Origin: Pseudomonas sp. Leaf58
GTDB lineage: Bacteria; Pseudomonadota; Gammaproteobacteria; Pseudomonadales; Pseudomonadaceae
Length of the DNA: 64,000 bases
Reading direction: 5' to 3'
Assembly (NCBI RefSeq): GCF_003627215.1
Contig: NZ_CP032677.1
Span: 1,617,501 to 1,681,500, forward strand
This document shows positions 44,524-51,594 of this stretch, one piece after another (position 1 is the stretch's first letter; every line of letters begins with the position of its first letter). The position numbers were made by a program, and so were the translations under genes. The notes beneath the pieces are model-generated. The model searched no databases. It had not been told where the DNA came from and saw only the letters and a program-made list of their open reading frames with translations.

Positions 44524-45777
44524 ATGTCCCGAGCTGTGTTCCGTGGGGCCACCTGTGGCCTGCTTTGCGGCTGGCTGCCCGTTGCCGGCGCCGCCGGTTT
44601 TGTCGATGACAGCAAGCTCAAGCTGCAATTGCGCAACGTCTATTTCAACGAGAACTTCCGTGACGAGCAGGGTATGAGCGCCCGCGCCGCCGCCAGCGCC
44701 AAAAGCGAGCGGGTAGAGTGGGCTCAGGGCTTTCTGCTCGACTACCAATCGGGCTTTACCCCAGGCACGCTGGGTGTGGGGCTGGATGCACTTGGCCTGC
44801 TGGGTGTGCGGCTGGATTCCGGGCGTGGGCGCAGTGGCACGGGGCTTCTGCCGGTGCACGACGACGGCCGCGCCGCGGACGAGTTTGCCAGCGCCGGGGT
44901 AACCGCCAAGGCACGCCTGGGCAAGGCAGTGGTCAAGCACGGCACTTTGCTGCCGAAAACACCGGTGCTGGTCTACAACGATGCACGGCTGTTACCGCAG
45001 ACGTACCAGGGCACCCAGCTAACCAGCACCGATATCGATGGCTTGACCCTGACCGCAGGCCACCTGGACCGCTTCAAGCAGCGTGATTCATCCGACAGCA
45101 CCGGCCTCTATCTGGATGGTTATGGGGGTGGCAAGTCAGGTGACTTCAGTTTCGCCGGTGCCGATTATGCCGTGAGCAAACAACTGCGCCTGAGCTACTT
45201 CCATGGCCAGCTCGAGCACTTCTACCGCCAGGATTTCGCCGGGCTGGCACACGACCTGCCATTGGCCGGTGGGGTGCTGACCACGGACCTGCGCTACTTC
45301 AAGAGCCGCGACAGTGGCGCGGCTTATGGTGGCGCCATCGACAACGACATGTTCAGCGGCCAGCTGGCCTATGCCCATTCCGGCCATACCGTCGGTGCTG
45401 GCTACCAACAGCTCGAGGGTGAAGCGGGGCTGCCGTACATCAGCGGTGCAACGGTGTACTCGTTCAGCAACGTCGGTATCGGCAAGTTCATCGAGGAGCA
45501 GGAGAAAACCTGGATGGCCAGCTACGCCTACAATTTTGCTGCGGCAGGGGTGCCCGGGTTGAGCTTCATGGCGCGTTACCTGAGTGGCGACAATGGCCGC
45601 GCTGGCGCCGAGGGGGTCAAGGAGTGGGAGCGTGATGCCGAGCTTGCCTACGTGGTGCAGGCCGGGCCGCTGAAAGGCCTGGGTGTAAAACTGCGCAATT
45701 ACGTTTACCGCTCGGATTTCGCCCGGGGGCGGGACAGCAACCGCCTTTACCTGACCTACGACATCGCCCTTTGGTGA
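44524..45777 (+). CDS. OprD-family outer-membrane porin
   Basis: A 417-residue porin with a signal peptide (MSRAVFRGATCGLLCGWLPVAGAAG) and the usual mature start GFVDDSKLKLQLRNVYFNENF. Alternating beta strands continue to a C-terminal strand ending LYLTYDIALW, with the terminal aromatic residue needed for BAM recognition. Arg-rich segments (RGRSGTGLLPVHDDG near 103-117) correspond to the ladder region that guides carboxylates through OprD/Occ channels. Pseudomonads use Occ porins for specific carboxylic or basic substrates. Placement 66 bases after the CitMHS gene points to the same tricarboxylate substrate. Confidence 0.9.
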   Translation: MSRAVFRGATCGLLCGWLPVAGAAGFVDDSKLKLQLRNVYFNENFRDEQGMSARAAASAKSERVEWAQGFLLDYQSGFTPGTLGVGLDALGLLGVRLDSGRGRSGTGLLPVHDDGRAADEFASAGVTAKARLGKAVVKHGTLLPKTPVLVYNDARLLPQTYQGTQLTSTDIDGLTLTAGHLDRFKQRDSSDSTGLYLDGYGGGKSGDFSFAGADYAVSKQLRLSYFHGQLEHFYRQDFAGLAHDLPLAGGVLTTDLRYFKSRDSGAAYGGAIDNDMFSGQLAYAHSGHTVGAGYQQLEGEAGLPYISGATVYSFSNVGIGKFIEEQEKTWMASYAYNFAAAGVPGLSFMARYLSGDNGRAGAEGVKEWERDAELAYVVQAGPLKGLGVKLRNYVYRSDFARGRDSNRLYLTYDIALW

Positions 45778-45806
45778 GGGGCCTGGCCGTCGCCAGTTTC
45801 ACGCCG

Positions 45807-45867
45807 TGCGCTTTACCTGTAAAACAGCCTTGGGCTTAATTTCAATGCAGCAACAAGGTAAAGCGCA
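45807..45867 (+). repeat. Inverted repeat overlapping the ribosome binding site of the DUF3144 gene
   Basis: TGCGCTTTACCT (45807-45818) and AGGTAAAGCGCA (45856-45867) are perfect 12-bp complements separated by 37 bases. The right arm ends at the base before the ATG and contains the AAGG(T) ribosome site. In the mRNA the pair could mask translation initiation. Confidence 0.7.
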
Positions 45868-46164
45868 ATGACCCAAGCTACCGATCAGGCTTTTTATGAC
45901 CGCGCCGATGCGCATATCGAACTGGCAAACCAGCAGCTCGAAAAAATCGAGGACCTGGGCAAGGTCAGTGCTTCCCTGACCTTCGGTGCCTCGCGTTTCA
46001 ACGCCTGGATGAGCGCCCGCAGCTTCAAGACCAGCGCGGAACTGGCTGCGGCCCGGGAGGAGCTGGTGAAGTATTTCTGCGACCAGTACCGGATGATGCT
46101 CGAAGACAACCTGGACGAGCATATCGAGCAGTTTGACCGCTATGTGCTGGGCAAGCACGACTGA
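45868..46164 (+). CDS. DUF3144 family protein
   Basis: A 98-residue soluble, helix-rich acidic protein of the DUF3144 family: DQAFYDRADAHIELANQQLE at the N-terminus, ASRFNAWMSARSF in the middle and EDNLDEHIEQFDRYV at the C-terminus. The sequence is predicted by eye to be an all-alpha bundle. No enzymatic motif is seen and its function is unknown. The start is fixed by the AAGG upstream and by the family N-terminus. A 12-bp inverted repeat covers its ribosome site. It sits between the OprD gene and the convergent soxR gene. Confidence 0.8.
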   Translation: MTQATDQAFYDRADAHIELANQQLEKIEDLGKVSASLTFGASRFNAWMSARSFKTSAELAAAREELVKYFCDQYRMMLEDNLDEHIEQFDRYVLGKHD

Positions 46165-46202
46165 ACCCAGCGCGCCCCGCGGGCCTGCCGGTGCGCACAG
46201 GC

Positions 46203-46658
46203 TTATCGGGCCTTGTCCTCCAGGATCCGCGCCCCGGCCCCTTCCTTGGCCAGCACATCCTCGGGGTTGCGCAGCGGGCAGTCTTCCAGCGACAGGCAAC
46301 CGCAACCAATGCAATTGTCCAGGCTGTCGCGCAACGCCTCCAGCGTGCGAATGCGGGCGTTCAGGTCTTCGCGCCAGGCAGTCGACATTTCGCCCCATTG
46401 CGCCGCCGTCAGCTTGCTGTTGGGTGGGTAACGGCTGAACGCCTGCTTGATGTCCTCCAGCGCAATACCGGTGCGCTGCGCCACTTTGATGATTGCCAGC
46501 GTACGCAACACCAACGCGGGATAGCGGCGCTGGTTGCCTGCCGTACGAATGCTGGCAATCAGCCCCTTGGCCTCGTAGAAGTGCAGCGCAGACACCGCCA
46601 CGCCGCTGCGTCTGGCCACTTCACCTACGGTTAACATCCGTGTGTTGTCCGCTGCCAT
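46203..46658 (-). CDS. soxR: Redox-sensitive transcriptional activator SoxR
   Basis: A 151-residue MerR-family regulator with the winged helix-turn-helix [26 protein letters not shown] at 9-34. A dimer helix follows, then the [2Fe-2S] site [12 protein letters not shown] with Cys116, 119, 121 and 127, the exact C-x2-C-x-C-x5-C spacing of SoxR. In pseudomonads SoxR senses redox-cycling compounds such as phenazines and activates a small set of export and oxidase genes; there is no SoxS. The ATG at 46658 is given; a second in-frame ATG at 46637 is possible. A soxbox-like dyad lies 10 bases upstream of the start codon. Confidence 0.96.
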   Translation of the reverse strand: MAADNTRMLTVGEVARRSGVAVSALHFYEAKGLIASIRTAGNQRRYPALVLRTLAIIKVAQRTGIALEDIKQAFSRYPPNSKLTAAQWGEMSTAWREDLNARIRTLEALRDSLDNCIGCGCLSLEDCPLRNPEDVLAKEGAGARILEDKAR

Positions 46659-46663
46659 GCCTG

Positions 46664-46694
46664 TTGACCTGAAGTTAAGTTGGGCGCTTATGTT
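46664..46694 (+). promoter_or_regulatory. SoxR-type promoter with soxbox, firing away from soxR
   Basis: The 18-bp dyad CCTGAAGTTAAGTTGGGC (46668-46685) matches 14 of 18 bases of the soxbox CCTCAAGTTAACTTGAGG. On the plus strand it overlaps a -35 TTGACC (46664-46669) and precedes a -10 TATGTT (46689-46694). The spacer is 19 bases, the elongated spacing of MerR/SoxR-activated promoters. Plus-strand transcription would run away from soxR into the 3' end of the GntR gene; no plus-strand gene is apparent there. Confidence 0.55.
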
Positions 46695-46774
46695 AATAGA
46701 GCTGCGAGATTGCGCTCGTTTGCGGTAATGAACAATACAGTTGCTGCTACAGCGCCAGCACCGCGATGACGTCA

Positions 46775-47512
46775 TCAACCAGGCGAACGATCCCGGCGCA
46801 TCTGGGTAACCAGGGTAAAGCGGTCATCCGGGTGCACGGTTTCGGACACCGCCATCAGATCGCCGTTTTCCTCGCGATAATGGCGGATGATCTTCAGCCC
46901 CGGCGCACCGGCCTCGGCCTTCAGCCGCTGGGCCATTTCCGCGCTCAGCAACACCGCCCGCACCTGCTGGTCGACCACCGCGATCGCCCGGCCATAGTGT
47001 TGCTCGATCAACCCTGCAATCAGTTGGCCGGGGTGTTCGCGGGCCAGGTCTATGACCGCGGCGTAGTCTTGCTGGGCGTACACGTCGGTCCAGCCCAGCG
47101 GTGGCGCATTGTGCAGGCGGTCGACGCGGGTGCTCGACAGGCAAAAGTAATGCTCCCCCGGTACCAACCCCAACCGCGCCGCCTCGCTCAGGTCGGCGAC
47201 GAAGTGGCGCACGCCCTGCAGTTGCCGTTGCTGGGTGTCGGCCAGGTGGGCAAGCTCCGCCACGCTGGCCAGTGACTGTGAGTAACCGCTGGGCGGGCTG
47301 TTGGCTTCGACTCGGGTGCCTATGCGCTTGCGCCGCGACACCAGCCCTTGAGCGAGCAACTGGTCGATCGCCGCGCGCACCGTATGCCGGCTCACACCGT
47401 ACAGCTCGCACAGCTCGAACTCGGTCGGTAGCAGGCTGCCTACCGGGTAGCGGCCGCTGGTGATGCCTTCCAGCAGGTCCTTTGCCACGGTGGCATAGCG
47501 TGTTGGGTTCAT
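46775..47512 (-). CDS. GntR-family transcriptional regulator with UTRA domain (HutC subfamily)
   Basis: A 245-residue regulator. Residues 1-70 hold the GntR winged helix ([20 protein letters not shown], then [20 protein letters not shown] near 24-63). Residues about 85-240 hold a UTRA effector domain with [24 protein letters not shown] and the C-terminal strand pattern [27 protein letters not shown] proteins bind small metabolites such as urocanate or sugar phosphates. The start MNPTRYATV at 47512 precedes the conserved helix; longer frames run into non-family sequence. It is divergent from a LysR gene, with 161 bases between them. No metabolic target is adjacent. Confidence 0.87.
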   Translation of the reverse strand: MNPTRYATVAKDLLEGITSGRYPVGSLLPTEFELCELYGVSRHTVRAAIDQLLAQGLVSRRKRIGTRVEANSPPSGYSQSLASVAELAHLADTQQRQLQGVRHFVADLSEAARLGLVPGEHYFCLSSTRVDRLHNAPPLGWTDVYAQQDYAAVIDLAREHPGQLIAGLIEQHYGRAIAVVDQQVRAVLLSAEMAQRLKAEAGAPGLKIIRHYREENGDLMAVSETVHPDDRFTLVTQMRRDRSPG

Positions 47513-47673
47513 GCCTTGGCTCTGTCGGGCAAAAGATGATTGGCAGTTTAACAGCTCGCTGGCAGTGCGGTTTACGCCTGCTGGTCTGGCCGCTTGCGGC
47601 TTTTTTGGCTCGACTGCCATCCACATCGATGCTGGAATTGAACCCGCACAACAAGAACCGCCCGGGAGCGCCA

Positions 47674-48600
47674 ATGAACCGAAACGAACTGCGCAAAGCC
47701 GATATCAACCTGATGGTGGTGTTCGAAGCCCTGATGCAGGAGCGCAACCTCACCCGTGCTGCAGAAAAGCTGTTCGTCGCCCAACCCACGGTCAGCGCCG
47801 CGCTGGCCAGGCTGCGCGCGATGTTCAACGACCCGTTACTGATCCGCGTGGGCAACCGCATGGAGCCCTCGGCCAGGGCCGAGGAGGTCATCAAGCACCT
47901 CACCCCGGCACTGGATGCGATGTCCGTGGCCCTTAGCCTGACCCACGATTTCGACCCGCTGACCAGCAAGATGACCTTCCGCATCGGTTTGTCCGATGAC
48001 GTCGAGTCGGGGCTATTGCCGCCACTGCTGCGGGCGCTGCGGGTAGAGGCGCCGAACGTCGTAGTGGTGGTGCAGCATGTGGACTACTGGCGCATCCCGG
48101 ACTTGCTGGCGGCGGGCGATGTAACGGTCGGCATCAGCCAGACTCGGGGGTTGCCGGCCAATGCCAAGCGCAAGGTGCTGCGCACGATGCAGGGCAGGGT
48201 GGTGCGGGCCGACAAATCGGCTACGCCGCTGACCCTGGATGAGTTCTGCGCGCGCCCGCACGTGCAGGTGTCGCCCACCGCCAACACGCAGGGGGTGGTC
48301 GATGACTGGCTGAAAGAAATTGGCCGTGAGCGCCAGGTGGTGTTGTCGGTGCCCCAGTTCAGTTCGTTGCCGGCGATTTTGGCCGGTACCGACCTGCTGG
48401 CCTGCTGCCCGGACTATGCCGCACAAGGTATGGAGCGTTGGGGCAACCTGCAGGCCGAGCCCCTGCCGTTCGAGACCAGCGCGTTGGAACTGGCCATGGT
48501 CTGGTTGAGCACCACCGACAGCGACCCGGCCGAGCGCTGGCTACGTAGCCGCCTTGAGCAACACATGGGCGCTGCGCATGACGCGGTCTTGGCCCCTTAG
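47674..48600 (+). CDS. LysR-type transcriptional regulator
   Basis: A 308-residue LysR regulator of the NodD/LeuO-like branch, whose N-terminus reads MNRNELRKADINLMVVFEAL. It continues with a helix-turn-helix NLTRAAEKLFVAQPTVSAALARLR near 26-49. The effector domain begins KMTFRIGLSDDVESGLLPPLL near 98-118. GGGAG lies upstream of the ATG at 47674. Its leader contains GCCGCTTGCGGC followed by six Ts (47589-47606), a small terminator-like stem of uncertain meaning. It is divergent from the GntR gene and convergent with lysA (37-bp gap). The target is unknown; lysA has its own regulator at 49994. Confidence 0.87.
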   Translation: MNRNELRKADINLMVVFEALMQERNLTRAAEKLFVAQPTVSAALARLRAMFNDPLLIRVGNRMEPSARAEEVIKHLTPALDAMSVALSLTHDFDPLTSKMTFRIGLSDDVESGLLPPLLRALRVEAPNVVVVVQHVDYWRIPDLLAAGDVTVGISQTRGLPANAKRKVLRTMQGRVVRADKSATPLTLDEFCARPHVQVSPTANTQGVVDDWLKEIGRERQVVLSVPQFSSLPAILAGTDLLACCPDYAAQGMERWGNLQAEPLPFETSALELAMVWLSTTDSDPAERWLRSRLEQHMGAAHDAVLAP

Positions 48601-48637
48601 CAGCCTCAGGTGAACCGCTTGCGCCCTGATGAACGTA

Positions 48638-49870
48638 CTAGAGGCCCGACTCCAGGCTCAGCAGGTCTTGCACGGTCTGCCTCCGGCGAATCATCCGCAG
48701 CGCCCCGTTCTCCAGCAAAAACTCGGGCAGCAGCGGGCGGCTGTTGTAGTTCGACGACATCGATGCGCCATAGGCCCCGGCATCGTGGATCACCAACAAG
48801 TCACCCACCTGCGCCTGGGGCAAGTCATGCGGGGTCAGTTCCTGGTCATCCTGGGTAAACACATCGCCTGACTCGCACAGCGGCCCGGCCACCACGGTTG
48901 GCTGCCGTGGGCGGTCCACCGGCTGGCCGTTGGCGTCAAGCAGGGTCATGCGGTGGTAAGCGCCATACATCGCCGGGCGCATCAGGTCGTTGAAGCCGGC
49001 GTCGATCATCACGAAGGTGTTGCGCCCGGCCTGCTTCACGGCCCGCACCTCGGCGACCAGGTAGCCCGACTCGGCCACCAGGAAGCGGCCTGGTTCGATT
49101 TCCATGCGCACCGGGTGGCCCAGCATCGCTTCGATTTCCTGGCGCGCCACCGCCCAGGTTTGGGCGTAGCGCTGCAGGTCGACCGGCTTGTCGGTGCTGC
49201 GGTAGGGGGTGGAAAGCCCGCCACCGATAGAGAAAGCCTCAATGTCCACGCCCAGGCGGCCAACCAGCTCGATCATCGAGCGGGCCACTTGCTCCAGGTG
49301 CTGGTAATCCACCCCGGAGCCGATGTGCATGTGCACGCCGACCAGGTGCAGGCCATGGCTTTTCACGCAGCCCAGTGCCTCGCCCAGCTGCTCGTGCCAG
49401 ATGCCGTGCTTGCTGTTCTCGCCGCCGGTGTTGGTCTTGCGGCTGTGGCCATGGCCGAAACCGGGGTTGATGCGCAGCCACACCCGGTGGCCGGGGGAGC
49501 GTTCACCCAGCTGGCGCAGCATGTCGATGGAGCCGGCGTTGACCTCGATTTTCGAGGCCACCACCCGCTCCAGGGTAGCCTGGTCGAGGGCGTCGCAGGT
49601 CAGCACCACGCCGGCAGGGTCGCCATCAACGCTGGCGCCAGCCGCAAAGGCCCGCTCCATTTCGCCCAGCGACACGGCGTCCAGCACCAGGCCATGGGCG
49701 CGCATCAGGCGCAGCACATGCAGGTTGGGGTTGGCTTTTTGGGCGAAGCGCACAGTGTCGAACACCTTCAACTGCTGGACCCGTTCGGCAATGGTGTCGG
49801 CGTCGTAGGCCCACAGCGGCGAGCCGTGCTGGCGGACAGCTTCGGCCAGGGTGGTGAAGGGTGCAGTCAT
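48638..49870 (-). CDS. lysA: Diaminopimelate decarboxylase
   Basis: A 410-residue fold-III PLP enzyme that decarboxylates meso-diaminopimelate to lysine. Lys45 in RFAQKANPN is the PLP lysine. The HIGSG segment (GVHMHIGSGVDYQ near 192-204) and the GGGLSTPY loop near 227-234 bind the phosphate. EPGRFLVAESGYLV near 270-283 and CESGDVF near 341-347 supply substrate and active-site residues at the dimer interface. The ATG at 49870 gives MTAPFTTLAEAV; a longer frame from 49912 lies in the promoter gap. It diverges from a LysR gene, the classical lysA/lysR arrangement. Confidence 0.9.
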   Translation of the reverse strand: MTAPFTTLAEAVRQHGSPLWAYDADTIAERVQQLKVFDTVRFAQKANPNLHVLRLMRAHGLVLDAVSLGEMERAFAAGASVDGDPAGVVLTCDALDQATLERVVASKIEVNAGSIDMLRQLGERSPGHRVWLRINPGFGHGHSRKTNTGGENSKHGIWHEQLGEALGCVKSHGLHLVGVHMHIGSGVDYQHLEQVARSMIELVGRLGVDIEAFSIGGGLSTPYRSTDKPVDLQRYAQTWAVARQEIEAMLGHPVRMEIEPGRFLVAESGYLVAEVRAVKQAGRNTFVMIDAGFNDLMRPAMYGAYHRMTLLDANGQPVDRPRQPTVVAGPLCESGDVFTQDDQELTPHDLPQAQVGDLLVIHDAGAYGASMSSNYNSRPLLPEFLLENGALRMIRRRQTVQDLLSLESGL

Positions 49871-49922
49871 GGTGGCGTCACTCGTAAAAGGTAGGCCACG
49901 AGCATGCGGCAAAGCGCGAATT

Positions 49923-49944
49923 CAGAAAAATAGCTATTTTTCTG
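49923..49944. promoter_or_regulatory. Perfect 22-bp palindrome in the lysA-lysR intergenic region
   Basis: CAGAAAAATAG and its exact complement CTATTTTTCTG adjoin without a spacer. The site lies 53 bases upstream of lysA and 49 bases upstream of the LysR start, the right place for the regulator's primary binding site. A palindrome of this length is not expected by chance in 64 kb. Confidence 0.65.
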
Positions 49945-49993
49945 CCAGCCATTCATATCTGATATACCCACTACTGACTTAGCGGGTGTTGCC

Positions 49994-50899
49994 GTGAAGC
50001 TGTCCGTTCGCCATATCGAAGTGTTCCGCGCCATCATGGCTGCTGGCAGTGTCACCGGCGCCGCCCGCTTGCTGTTTACTTCACAACCTACCGTTAGCCG
50101 CGAGCTGGCGCGGTTAGAGCAGCTAACCGGCCTGAACCTGTTCGAGCGCGAGGGTGGGCGCCTGGTAGCGACGGCCCAGGCGTTGCTGTTGATCGAGGAG
50201 GTCGAGCGCGCCTACGTCGGCCTGGAACGGATCGAGCGCTTTGCCCAGGCCATCCGCAATTTCGAGCAGGGCCGGCTGGCCATCACCTGCCTGCCACTGT
50301 TCTCCCAGACCTTGCTGCCCAAGGCTTGCCAGCGCTTTCACCAGCAACACCGGGGTGTGAGCGTGAGCATTTTGGCGCAGGAGTCGCCGTTGCTGGAGGA
50401 ATCCCTGGTCGCCCAGCAGCATGACCTAGGTTTGACCGAGGTCGAGCAGATACCGCGCGGCGCCTACGGCGAATTGCTGTTCAGCGCCAACATGGTGTGC
50501 GTACTGCCTGACGGGCACCCGTTGCAGGCCAAGGCCGAGTTGGAGTTGAGCGATTTCCATGAGGTCGACTTCATCAACCTGGCCAGCCTGGACACCTACC
50601 GGCAGCGCCTGGACCAGCACTTTCGGGCGGCGGGGGTGAACCGCCGCACGGTCATCGAGACCACCAGTGCCGCTTCGGTGTGCGCCATGGTCAGGCAGGG
50701 CTTGGGGGTGGCGATCATCAACCCGCTAAGCGGGCTGGAGGCCGCGCAGGGCGGGTTGCCGATCCGGCGGTTGCGGGTATCGGTACCGTACCAGGTGATG
50801 CTGATCCGGCCAGACCACCGGCCAGCGTCGGCGGCGGTAGAGCCTTTTTGCCAGGCGTTGCGGGTGCAGGCGCAAGACATGCAGGCAGCCTTGAATTAG
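49994..50899 (+). CDS. LysR-type regulator, probable activator of lysA
   Basis: A 301-residue LysR regulator from GTG 49994: MKLSVRHIEVFRAIMAAGSV, then TGAARLLFTSQPTVSRELARLE forms the helix-turn-helix, and RLAITCLPLFSQTLLPKA near 93-110 begins the effector domain. In E. coli LysR activates the divergent lysA in response to diaminopimelate; the same layout is present here with a 22-bp palindrome between the genes. There is no ATG in a better position; GTG precedes the family start MKLSVRHIE. The identification as the true LysR rests on context as much as on sequence. Confidence 0.88.
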   Translation: MKLSVRHIEVFRAIMAAGSVTGAARLLFTSQPTVSRELARLEQLTGLNLFEREGGRLVATAQALLLIEEVERAYVGLERIERFAQAIRNFEQGRLAITCLPLFSQTLLPKACQRFHQQHRGVSVSILAQESPLLEESLVAQQHDLGLTEVEQIPRGAYGELLFSANMVCVLPDGHPLQAKAELELSDFHEVDFINLASLDTYRQRLDQHFRAAGVNRRTVIETTSAASVCAMVRQGLGVAIINPLSGLEAAQGGLPIRRLRVSVPYQVMLIRPDHRPASAAVEPFCQALRVQAQDMQAALN

Positions 50900-50966
50900 G
50901 GCCAGGCGCGCGCCAAGGGATTGTGCTCAAAGTTCGCAGCCTTGTGCTGCCTGCGCAATCCGCGGC

Positions 50967-51263
50967 TCACAGCTCGCAGACAAAAGTGCCGGTCCCGGCC
51001 AGGATGTTCTGCAGCGTTTCCTTCACTTCATCCATGTCACTCAGCGCGCTGGTCAGGTTGATTTCCAACACCTCATCGCCCTTCAGCGCATCGCGGTCGC
51101 CGGCGGCCACTTCGATCAGCAGGCGCGTGGCACTCAGCGTCACTTTCAGCCCATCCAGCGTCGACGGCTCGTCATCCAGGGTCAGGTCGACGGTGTCTTC
51201 GTCCGGGTAGCGGGTTAGCAGGAACATCTGACCCTTGTCGCTGTGGCAGCACAGGGTCGCCAT
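50967..51263 (-). CDS. Small acidic hypothetical protein
   Basis: A 98-residue acidic protein (MATLCCHSDKGQMFLLTRYP, followed by DEDTVDLTLDDEPSTLDGLK), ending GTGTFVCEL. It has no membrane segment. The alternation of short charged strands suggests a mostly beta fold with a C-terminal helix (ALSDMDEVKETLQNILA). The start at 51263 is preferred because GAGGA lies seven bases upstream; a longer form from 51320 (117 residues) lacks a ribosome site. I do not recognise the family, though I believe a homologue sits next to gdhB in other P. putida strains. It is divergent from gdhB. Confidence 0.6.
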   Translation of the reverse strand: MATLCCHSDKGQMFLLTRYPDEDTVDLTLDDEPSTLDGLKVTLSATRLLIEVAAGDRDALKGDEVLEINLTSALSDMDEVKETLQNILAGTGTFVCEL

Positions 51264-51594
51264 GTTGTCTTCCTCATCATCGCAAGGGGTGGCGAACAGC
51301 AGGGCAGTATTGATTTGCATGGACAAGGCTCGGATCAACGGGAACGGAGGGGAATTCTGACAGTCTTGCCCGCAGGCATAAACGTAAAGTTACCGCCCCT
51401 TGACCGAAATTGTCGCAGCGCTGCAAGCCTAGATGACCGATCAGTCGTTAAGCTTCGCCGAGCCCTGGGCGTGCCTGCGCACGTTCACCGCCTGGTTTTA
51501 TCGTCCGCCTTGCCACGGGTTGGCTATCGTTGATCCGTACACGGCGCACGCAGCGACGCTCCAACTATTACAAAGCCCAAGCGGAGTACCACAG
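51264..51594. other. 331-bp gap between the small acidic gene and gdhB
   Basis: This divergent intergenic region must hold promoters for both sides. An in-frame extension of gdhB back to 51433 exists, but its translation is unlike the family. A GTAAAGTTAC dyad is present near 51383-51392. No confident -35/-10 pair, terminator or small gene was found. Confidence 0.5.

Noticed and set aside
46765..46776. 12-bp palindrome GATGACGTCATC at the end of the GntR gene
   Set aside because: Palindromes of this length are expected about 15 times by chance in 64 kb, and it lies at a stop codon, not in a promoter.
46766..47275. Plus-strand 169-codon frame downstream of the SoxR-type promoter
   Set aside because: It lies entirely antisense to a clear GntR-UTRA gene and its translation has the composition of a shadow frame. 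I keep the promoter as interesting but do not assign this product.
47589..47606. GCCGCTTGCGGC followed by six Ts in the leader of the LysR gene at 47674
   Set aside because: The stem can only be four base pairs with a usable loop, too weak to call a terminator or attenuator.
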